From the NCBI GenBank assembly GCA_036661515.1, contig JAVWYO010000040.1:1-18975 (forward strand): a stretch of DNA of 18,975 nt, in the 5' to 3' direction. The translations under genes were made by a program, and so were the position numbers. Below, in pieces: positions 1-6,012 of the stretch. The notes under the pieces are model-generated. The model was given only the letters and a program-made list of their open reading frames with translations. It ran no database searches and was not told where the DNA came from. Positions within the stretch are counted from its first letter, which is position 1. The number at the start of each line of letters is the position of its first letter. The stretch comes from HGM05232 sp036661515 (GTDB lineage: Bacteria; Bacteroidota; Bacteroidia; Bacteroidales; Muribaculaceae).

Positions 1-27
1 AGCCTTCGAAAACTTTCCCATCAATGC

Positions 28-57
28 TTGGTTTATAATATTTTTATCGTATATTTG
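28..57 (+). promoter_or_regulatory. Putative rho promoter (Bacteroidetes type)
   Basis: TATATTTG at 50-57 matches the Bacteroidetes -7 consensus TAnnTTTG exactly. A TTG at 28-30 lies 19 bp upstream, where the -33 element is expected. Transcription would start near 64, leaving a leader of roughly 145 nt before rho. This is a motif match only; there is no experimental evidence. The rest of 58-208 is AT-rich and I see no strong hairpin in it. Confidence 0.5.
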
Positions 58-208
58 TCGCACATTTTCACGATGTATTATTGCTTCTCTTGTTATATAG
101 CAATAATCTTTATCCGAATATTTCACAACTTGTATTTTTATTTACTACGATACTTAATGTGTGCAGTAAGACAATCCCGTTATACTGCAAAATCACAAAC
201 TATATTAT

Positions 209-2281
209 ATGTATAACATATTAGAACTTAATGCTATGGCGCAACCTGAATTAATAGGTATCGCCAATTCTATGGGACTTAAAAAGATCGACACAATTGA
301 AAAAGATGAGCTTGTCTATAAAATCCTTGATCAACAAGCTATCGATATGGCACAGGCTTCTGCGTCAAATGCTCCTGAGAATAATAAACGCACGATGAGA
401 GGACGTAAACCTAAAGCTCAAAAAGAAGAAAAGGTTGCGGTAGAAAAGCCTATTGTTGCAAAAGCAGATGAAAAAGCCAGCACTGAAAACAAAAGTGACA
501 GCAATCAACACAAAAAAATTGAGGCTAAACCAGCTAAAAATGCAAATGTGGCTGAGAACGCAGATCAAGAGACCAATCCCAAAGATAAAAAGAAAAGATT
601 CACACGAGATGAGCCTACTAATAGAGAGCAAAATAAGCAACCTATTAAAGCTACAAGTGAACTTGAATTATTCAGTGATGAGCAAAAACAAGTAAGTGAC
701 ATCAATCAGAAAGATGAGCCAGCTGAGCAAAAACAACCTTCAGCACCAATTGCTGAAAATGTAAAGACACCAGCACAACCAACGCCACAACCAACGCAAG
801 CTCAACCACTAAACGAAAATATTAATAAGCCAACGCCATCGTTAGGGGCATTTTTCCCTAAAAGCGAGAAAAAATTATTTGTTCCTCGTTCACAACGTGA
901 AAAAGAAGAAGCAATAAGAGCCGCCGCAAAGGCTGCCGAAGAAGCGGCTAATGCACCTATATTAATACAGGAACCACAAGCTGAAAAGCCTATTCAACAG
1001 CAAAATCAGAATCCGAATCCGAACCAACGTCAAAGGCAAAATCCAAATCAGAACCCAAATCAAAATCAGCGCAATAATCAGCGTAATAATCAAAATCAAG
1101 GTCGTCAACAGATGATGCAACAACCTCAACAGCAAGTTGCACCACAACCCGATCCTTATGACTTTGAAGGTATTTTAAATGGCGCTGGAGTTCTTGAAAT
1201 TATGCCCGATGGATATGGATTTCTTCGTTCTTCGGATTATAACTACCTCACTTCACCCGATGATGTTTACGTTTCTCAATCTCAAATCAAAGCAAACGGA
1301 CTAAAAACAGGTGATGTTATAGAAGGTCCTATACGCCCTCCTAAAGAAGGCGAAAAATATTTTCCTCTTTGCAAAGTAGAACACATAAATGGACGTTCTT
1401 CTGAATTTGTACGCGACCGCGTACCATTTGAGCATTTAGTTCCTTTATTCCCAGAAGAAAAATTTGATCTTACAAGTGGACATTACTGCAATTTATCAAC
1501 AAGAATCGTTGACATGTTCTCCCCTATTGGTAAAGGGCAACGTGGACTAATTGTTGCACCACCTAAAACTGGTAAAACTGTTCTTCTTAAAGATATTGCA
1601 AACGCTATTTCGGAAAATCACCCCGAAACATACATGATTATCCTACTCATTGACGAACGTCCAGAGGAAGTTACCGACATGGCGCGTAGCGTTAATGCCG
1701 AAGTTATTGCCTCGACTTTCGACGAGCCTGCCGATAGGCACGTAAAGATTGCTAATCTTGTTCTTGAAAAAGCTAAACGCATGGTAGAATGTGGCCACGA
1801 CGTGGTAATCCTTTTAGATTCTATTACACGTCTTGCTCGTGCTTACAACACCGTATCACCTGCATCGGGTAAAATACTTTCTGGTGGTGTTGATGCAAAT
1901 GCGCTACAAAAGCCTAAACGATTCTTTGGAGCTGCTCGTAACATAGAAAATGGTGGTAGTCTCACAATCATAGCTACGGCACTTACCGAGACTGGTTCTA
2001 AAATGGACGAAGTAATCTTTGAAGAATTTAAAGGAACTGGTAATATGGAACTACAATTAGATCGTAAACTTTCAAACAAACGCATGTTCCCAGCAGTTGA
2101 CATCATTGCATCAAGCACGCGTCGCGATGATTTACTCCTTAGCCCCGACACGCTCAACCGCATGTGGATACTTCGTAGATTCCTTTCTGATCGCAACTCT
2201 ATTGAGACTATGGAATTTATTCGCGATCGCATGGAGCGCACGCGTAATAATGAGGAGCTACTCCTAACGATGAACGATTAA
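209..2281 (+). CDS. rho: Transcription termination factor Rho with large disordered insertion
   Basis: Rho is a hexameric RNA-dependent ATPase/translocase that ends transcription of untranslated RNA. Residues 1-48 form the N-terminal Rho_N (SAP-like) domain. Residues about 50-315 are a low-complexity insertion, first Lys/Glu/Ala/Pro-rich and then, at 262-310, almost only Gln, Asn, Pro and Arg. Residues 320-395 are the cold-shock-like RNA-binding domain. The RecA-like motor has Walker A APPKTGKT (450-457), Walker B VVILLD (532-537), the Q-loop region SGGVDANALQ and the R-loop region FKGTGN. At 690 aa it is far longer than E. coli Rho (419 aa), and the insertion accounts for the difference. The start is chosen because MYNI...LN begins the Rho_N domain directly. 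Long insertions at this position are typical of Bacteroidales Rho, and in B. thetaiotaomicron the insertion has been linked to condensate formation. It appears to be a single-gene unit with its own promoter and terminator. Confidence 0.98.
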   Translation: MYNILELNAMAQPELIGIANSMGLKKIDTIEKDELVYKILDQQAIDMAQASASNAPENNKRTMRGRKPKAQKEEKVAVEKPIVAKADEKASTENKSDSNQHKKIEAKPAKNANVAENADQETNPKDKKKRFTRDEPTNREQNKQPIKATSELELFSDEQKQVSDINQKDEPAEQKQPSAPIAENVKTPAQPTPQPTQAQPLNENINKPTPSLGAFFPKSEKKLFVPRSQREKEEAIRAAAKAAEEAANAPILIQEPQAEKPIQQQNQNPNPNQRQRQNPNQNPNQNQRNNQRNNQNQGRQQMMQQPQQQVAPQPDPYDFEGILNGAGVLEIMPDGYGFLRSSDYNYLTSPDDVYVSQSQIKANGLKTGDVIEGPIRPPKEGEKYFPLCKVEHINGRSSEFVRDRVPFEHLVPLFPEEKFDLTSGHYCNLSTRIVDMFSPIGKGQRGLIVAPPKTGKTVLLKDIANAISENHPETYMIILLIDERPEEVTDMARSVNAEVIASTFDEPADRHVKIANLVLEKAKRMVECGHDVVILLDSITRLARAYNTVSPASGKILSGGVDANALQKPKRFFGAARNIENGGSLTIIATALTETGSKMDEVIFEEFKGTGNMELQLDRKLSNKRMFPAVDIIASSTRRDDLLLSPDTLNRMWILRRFLSDRNSIETMEFIRDRMERTRNNEELLLTMND

Positions 2282-2303
2282 AATACTCTCCTATATACTC
2301 ATA

Positions 2304-2344
2304 AAGCGCCTGCCAAAGACAACTTTCGGCAGGCGCTTCATTTT
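2304..2344 (+). terminator. Intrinsic terminator of rho
   Basis: An 11-bp perfect GC-rich stem (2304-2314 pairs with 2328-2338) starts 23 nt after the rho stop. It can extend through an inner AAAG/CTTT helix with an ACAA loop and one bulged base. A short T-rich stretch (TTCATTTT) follows. The T-run is imperfect, but the stem is strong and well placed. Confidence 0.8.
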
Positions 2345-2447
2345 GTAAACGACTAATGCAAAAATAGGGTAATTTATATCCCTGTTTTAAAAAAATTAAA
2401 ATATTTTTTACTGTGATAAGATTAATGTTTAATCCGAAAAAAAACTT

Positions 2448-2455
2448 TACCTTTG
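2448..2455 (+). promoter_or_regulatory. Putative -7 box of the pyrB operon promoter
   Basis: TACCTTTG matches the Bacteroidetes -7 consensus TAnnTTTG. No good TTTG -33 element is visible at the expected distance; ATGTTTA near 2425-2431 is the nearest candidate. Transcription would begin around 2462, about 40 nt before the leader ORF and about 187 nt before pyrB. Confidence 0.5.
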
Positions 2456-2493
2456 TAAGTAATATATGACACGAGAAATAATACATAAAAGTT

Positions 2494-2547
2494 TAGCCTA
2501 CTATGCTTGTCGGCCGCAATCGTTTACAAGCAGATTTTCGTCGGCTA
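2494..2547 (+). promoter_or_regulatory. Leader stem-loop upstream of pyrB (possible pause hairpin)
   Basis: TGCTTGT (2504-2510) pairs perfectly with ACAAGCA (2526-2532). Outside it, TAGCC (2494-2498) can pair with GGCTA (2543-2547). The structure lies between the putative promoter and the terminator hairpin at 2560-2598, where the enterobacterial pyrBI leader carries its pause hairpin. The pause role is inference. Confidence 0.4.
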
Positions 2548-2652
2548 TTCACGTCTTATAAGTCAATCAGAAACACTATGTTATGGTTGGCTTTTTTTGT
2601 ATTTTTCAATAATATGCTATTTAATTCTGAACTCTTATTTTTTATAATATGA
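2503..2652 (+). CDS. Putative pyrB leader peptide (49 aa), pyrL-like in position
   Basis: A 49-codon ORF opens with the first ATG in its frame; an in-frame TAG lies 9 bases upstream at 2494-2496. It reads without stop through both leader hairpins and the T-run, and its TGA (2650-2652) overlaps the pyrB ATG (2649-2651). The peptide is basic in its first half (MLVGRNRLQADFRRL...), then hydrophobic and Phe/Leu-rich, and T-rich codons cross the terminator. There is no Shine-Dalgarno sequence, which is usual for this phylum. The architecture matches the E. coli pyrBI leader, where a 44-codon ORF crosses the attenuator and tight coupling of ribosome and polymerase at low UTP prevents termination. 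There is no evident sequence similarity to PyrL, and an ORF this short can occur by chance, so function is inferred from position only. Confidence 0.42.
   Translation: MLVGRNRLQADFRRLFTSYKSIRNTMLWLAFFVFFNNMLFNSELLFFII
2560..2598 (+). terminator. Terminator-like hairpin in pyrB leader (candidate attenuator)
   Basis: A 10-bp stem, 2560-2569 with 2584-2593, contains two U-G pairs. An inner 4-bp AACA/TGTT helix caps it with a CTA loop. The 3' side runs into seven consecutive T residues (2592-2598). It lies 50 nt upstream of the pyrB start, with no gene ending nearby, so it is better explained as a conditional attenuator than as the end of an upstream transcript. The rho terminator is already at 2304-2344. 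Confidence 0.6.
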
Positions 2653-3581
2653 ATAGCGAAAGTTTAGTATCTATTTCCGACTTTTCTAAGGACGAAATAT
2701 TAGATTTACTTGGTGATGCACACTATTTTGAAGAGCATCCCAATCAAAAATTACTTGAGGGCAAGGTTATTGCAACATTATTTTTTGAACCTTCTACCCG
2801 CACACGATTAAGTTTTGAAACTGCGGTTAATAGACTTGGTGGACGCATCGTTGGATTTTCTGATGCAAATACCACAAGCTCATCAAAAGGAGAAACGCTC
2901 AAAGACACAATAATGATGGTGAGTAACTATGTTGACCTCATTATTATGCGCCATCATCTTGAAGGTGCTGCACGCTATGCGTCAGAAGTGTCGCCAGTTC
3001 CTATCATCAATGCTGGCGATGGAGCTAATCAACACCCATCGCAAACGATGCTTGACCTTTATTCCATTTATAAAACTCAAGGCACACTTGAAAATCTAAC
3101 AATCACTCTTGTCGGCGACTTAAAATATGGACGCACTGTGCATTCATTACTTATGGCAATGTATCACTTTAATCCAACATTCAATTTTGTTGCATGTGAT
3201 GAATTAAGAATGCCAAATGAATATAAAGAATTTTGTGAATCTCACAATATTAAATATACAGAGACTGCTGATTTCTCAGAAGATGTAATTAATAAAAGTG
3301 ATATTTTATATATGACGCGTGTACAACGCGAGCGCTTTACCGACCTAATGGAATATGAAAAAGTAAAGAACTTATACACTCTTCATAACTCAATGCTTGA
3401 GACGAGTAAAGAAAATCTAAAAATTCTGCATCCGCTACCACGTGTAAACGAGATAGACTATGATGTTGATGAAAATCCTAAAGCATATTATTTTAATCAA
3501 GCTAAAAATGGGCTTTATGCTCGACAAGCAATTATATGTAAGGTGTTAGGAATTAATCTTAATAAGGAGGGCATGAAATGA
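2649..3581 (+). CDS. pyrB: Aspartate carbamoyltransferase catalytic subunit
   Basis: PyrB condenses carbamoyl phosphate with L-aspartate to N-carbamoyl-aspartate, the committed step of pyrimidine synthesis, in the cytoplasm. Signature motifs are all present: PSTRTR (48-53) for carbamoyl phosphate binding, SSSKGE (77-82) with the loop lysine that reaches the neighbouring active site, DGANQHPSQ (124-132), GDLKYGRTVHS (156-166), TRVQRERF (223-230) and HPLPRVNEI (261-269) for aspartate binding. The length of 310 aa matches the E. coli catalytic chain (311 aa). The start overlaps the stop of the putative leader ORF, and its own stop overlaps pyrI by ATGA, so translational coupling at both ends is likely. 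Together with PyrI it should form the allosteric c6r6 holoenzyme. Expression is probably controlled in the leader. Confidence 0.98.
   Translation: MNSESLVSISDFSKDEILDLLGDAHYFEEHPNQKLLEGKVIATLFFEPSTRTRLSFETAVNRLGGRIVGFSDANTTSSSKGETLKDTIMMVSNYVDLIIMRHHLEGAARYASEVSPVPIINAGDGANQHPSQTMLDLYSIYKTQGTLENLTITLVGDLKYGRTVHSLLMAMYHFNPTFNFVACDELRMPNEYKEFCESHNIKYTETADFSEDVINKSDILYMTRVQRERFTDLMEYEKVKNLYTLHNSMLETSKENLKILHPLPRVNEIDYDVDENPKAYYFNQAKNGLYARQAIICKVLGINLNKEGMK
3564..3570 (+). promoter_or_regulatory. Strong Shine-Dalgarno sequence before pyrI
   Basis: AAGGAGG lies inside the last codons of pyrB (coding Asn-Lys-Glu-Gly) and 7 nt before the pyrI ATG. Bacteroidetes rarely show such a perfect anti-SD match, so it stands out among the starts in this window. 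Confidence 0.5.
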
Positions 3582-4042
3582 ATAAGATAAAAGATGAACA
3601 ACTCGCTGTAGCAGCACTTGAAAATGGGACTGTTATTGATCACATTCCAGCTCAATCATTATTCAAAGTAGTAAATCTACTCGGCATATCAAAATTAAAT
3701 CATAGTGTAACCATCGGTAATAACTTAGACAGTCACAAATACGGAAAGAAAGGCATTATAAAAATTGCTGACGTATATTTTACTGAAGATGTTGTAAACC
3801 GTATTGCTCTTATTGCACCAAATGCAAAAATTAATATTATTCATGACTTTGAAGTAGTGAATAAGTACACAGTAGCACTCCCCAATGATATTATTGGCAT
3901 TGTAAAATGTAGCAATCCTAAGTGCATAACTAATAATGAACCAATGAAAACCCATTTTCATGTAATTGATCATGATAATGTCATTATCAAGTGTCACTAC
4001 TGCGAGCGCTCTGTTACTAAAGACGAAATTGAAATTAAATAA
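3578..4042 (+). CDS. pyrI: Aspartate carbamoyltransferase regulatory subunit
   Basis: PyrI binds CTP/ATP and gives aspartate carbamoyltransferase its feedback control. The N-terminal allosteric domain (about residues 1-100) has the typical LAVAALENGTVIDHIP opening. The C-terminal domain carries the structural zinc site as C111-x4-C116 and C139-x2-C142, the same pattern as E. coli C109/C114/C138/C141. At 154 aa it is the normal length (E. coli 153). The gene overlaps pyrB by ATGA and is preceded by AAGGAGG, which should support co-translation in matching amounts. The presence of a complete PyrI predicts CTP-inhibited, ATP-activated holoenzyme; this is family knowledge, not shown here. Confidence 0.98.
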   Translation: MNKIKDEQLAVAALENGTVIDHIPAQSLFKVVNLLGISKLNHSVTIGNNLDSHKYGKKGIIKIADVYFTEDVVNRIALIAPNAKINIIHDFEVVNKYTVALPNDIIGIVKCSNPKCITNNEPMKTHFHVIDHDNVIIKCHYCERSVTKDEIEIK

Positions 4043-4048
4043 CTATAT

Positions 4049-4624
4049 ATGAAGATAAATTGGAAACCCGGAACTATGATATATCCTCTTCCTGCCGTGC
4101 TTGTTACTTGTGGCGCAACTTTAGAGGAATATAATGTTCTAACGCTAAGCTGGGTAGGTACTTTATGCACTAACCCACCAATATGTTACATCTCAGTACG
4201 TCCTGAGCGTCATAGTTATGAAATAATAAAACGCAACATGGAATTTACCATTAATCTCACCACTGAAGATATGGCACAAGCTACTGATTGGTGTGGAGTT
4301 CGCTCTGGGAAAGATTATAATAAATTCAAGGAAATGAACCTAACGCCTGTTAAAGGGATAGAAGTTGCATCACCATATCTGAAAGAATCGCCACTTTCAA
4401 TAGAATGTAAAGTAAGAGAAATAAAGCAACTTGGCTCTCACGATATGTTTATAGCTGATGTTATAAATGTAATAGCCGATGACAAATATATAAATCCCGC
4501 CACCGATGCTTTTGAACTTGACAAAGCTAAGCTAATGGCATACTCACACGGACAATATTTCAAGATTGGTGAACCAATAGGCAAATTTGGGTGGTCGGTA
4601 CAAAAACAAAAGAATAAATATTAA
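4049..4624 (+). CDS. Flavin reductase-like (FMN-binding split-barrel) protein
   Basis: This 191-aa protein looks like the flavin reductase/flavoredoxin-type family with an FMN-binding split barrel. Recognisable features are the N-terminal PLPAVLVTCGATLEEYNVLTLSW segment (about 13-35), the NPPICYISVRPERHSYE stretch (42-58) that typically contacts the flavin phosphate, and EFTINLTT (65-72). The length fits the family. The exact substrate cannot be told; members reduce free flavin with NAD(P)H or act as electron carriers. It starts 6 nt after pyrI and ends 20 nt before glyA, so it is co-transcribed with both. I recall this order as common in Bacteroides relatives. Why a flavoprotein sits inside a pyrimidine/one-carbon operon is unknown. 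Confidence 0.85.
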   Translation: MKINWKPGTMIYPLPAVLVTCGATLEEYNVLTLSWVGTLCTNPPICYISVRPERHSYEIIKRNMEFTINLTTEDMAQATDWCGVRSGKDYNKFKEMNLTPVKGIEVASPYLKESPLSIECKVREIKQLGSHDMFIADVINVIADDKYINPATDAFELDKAKLMAYSHGQYFKIGEPIGKFGWSVQKQKNKY

Positions 4625-4644
4625 TTATAAACCATTACTGATTT

Positions 4645-5925
4645 ATGGAGAAAGAACATTTAATTTTCGACATTATTGAGCGTGAACATCAACGCCAAAA
4701 AAAAGGGATTGAACTAATAGCTTCCGAAAACTTTGTAAGCGACCAAGTCATGCAGGCTATGGGTTCATGCCTCACAAATAAATATGCAGAAGGCTATCCT
4801 GGTCACCGATACTATGGCGGTTGTCAAGTCGTTGACGAAGCCGAAAACATCGCTATCGACCGCCTTAAATCTCTGTTTGGTGCTGAATGGGCAAACGTTC
4901 AACCACACTCGGGAGCACAAGCAAATATGGCAGTATTCATGGCAACGCTTAATCCTGGTGATAAATTTCTTGGGCTTAACCTTTCTCATGGTGGACACCT
5001 TTCTCATGGTTCTCCTGTAAACTTTTCAGGACTTGTATTCAATCCTCTTGAATACAATGTAACAGCAGATACTAACTTAGTTGACTATGACCAATTAGAA
5101 GAAGTTGCACGTCGTGAAAGGCCTAAATTAATCATTGGTGGAGCAAGTGCATATTCACGCGAATGGGACTATGCTCGCATTCGTAGCATAGCCGACGAAA
5201 TTGGTGCTATATTTATGTTCGACATGGCACACCCTGCTGGACTTATCGCTGCTGGCATTCTTAATAACCCAGTAAAATATGCTCATATCGTTACTTCTAC
5301 TACTCATAAGACTCTAAGAGGACCTCGTGGTGGTATCATAATGATGGGAAAAGATTTTGATAATCCTTTTGGCAAAAAGACTGCTAAAGGAGAGATTCGT
5401 AAAATGTCATCTCTTCTTGATTCTGCCGTATTCCCAGGAGTACAAGGAGGACCGCTTGAACATGTAATTGCAGCAAAAGCAGTAGCTTTTGGAGAAGCAT
5501 TACAACCATCGTTCAAAGAATACCAACATCAAGTTGTAAAGAATGCACAAGCTATGGCACAAGCACTCACCGATAAAGGCTATAAGATTGTTTCTGGTGG
5601 AACAGATAACCATTGCATTCTTCTTGATTTACGTTCTAAATTTCCTAATCTTACAGGTAAAGTTGCCGAAAGAGTACTTGTAGAAGCCGACATAACTGCT
5701 AATAAGAACATGGTACCATTTGATAGCCGTTCTCCATTTCAAACTTCAGGTATCCGACTTGGGACACCAGCAATCACAACACGTGGCGCCAAAGAGCCAC
5801 TGATGGGCGAAATAGTAGAGATGATAGACACCGTTCTTTCAAATCCAGAAAGTGAATCTATTATTAAAGCCGTTAGAGAGAATGTAAACATTACAATGGA
5901 TAAATATCCTATGTTTGGATATTAA
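4645..5925 (+). CDS. glyA: Serine hydroxymethyltransferase
   Basis: GlyA is a PLP enzyme that converts serine plus tetrahydrofolate to glycine plus 5,10-methylene-tetrahydrofolate, supplying one-carbon units for thymidylate and purine synthesis. Motifs seen are ASENFVS (26-32), the GYPGHRYYGG loop (50-59), SHGGHLSHG (114-122), FDMAHPAGLIAAG (192-204, with the cofactor-contacting Asp and His), TSTTHKTLRGPRGG (217-230) with Schiff-base lysine K222, and TSGIRLGTPA (367-376) with R371 for the substrate carboxylate. The 426-aa length is normal (E. coli 417). It is the last gene of the operon, 20 nt after the flavin reductase, and is followed by a strong hairpin. The ATG start gives the usual short N-terminus. 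Confidence 0.98.
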   Translation: MEKEHLIFDIIEREHQRQKKGIELIASENFVSDQVMQAMGSCLTNKYAEGYPGHRYYGGCQVVDEAENIAIDRLKSLFGAEWANVQPHSGAQANMAVFMATLNPGDKFLGLNLSHGGHLSHGSPVNFSGLVFNPLEYNVTADTNLVDYDQLEEVARRERPKLIIGGASAYSREWDYARIRSIADEIGAIFMFDMAHPAGLIAAGILNNPVKYAHIVTSTTHKTLRGPRGGIIMMGKDFDNPFGKKTAKGEIRKMSSLLDSAVFPGVQGGPLEHVIAAKAVAFGEALQPSFKEYQHQVVKNAQAMAQALTDKGYKIVSGGTDNHCILLDLRSKFPNLTGKVAERVLVEADITANKNMVPFDSRSPFQTSGIRLGTPAITTRGAKEPLMGEIVEMIDTVLSNPESESIIKAVRENVNITMDKYPMFGY

Positions 5926-5945
5926 AATTAATATCATAACATTTA

Positions 5946-5988
5946 AAAAATGAGGTGAATTACTATAATTGTAATTCACCTCATTTTT
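5946..5988. terminator. Bidirectional intrinsic terminator between glyA and carB
   Basis: An 18-bp perfect inverted repeat (5946-5963 with 5971-5988) has a 7-nt TATAATT loop. It begins with an A-run and ends with five T, so both strands form a hairpin with a U-tract. It sits between the convergent glyA stop (5925) and carB stop (6013) and can serve both operons. Confidence 0.9.
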
Positions 5989-6012
5989 ATTAAGTATTAG
6001 AGAATACGAAAT

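Noticed and set aside
1..21. Possible start of a divergent - strand gene (ATG at 21, reading MGKFSKA to the window edge)
   Set aside because: Only seven codons are visible, and no - strand promoter box can be seen upstream of it. Too little to support a gene call.
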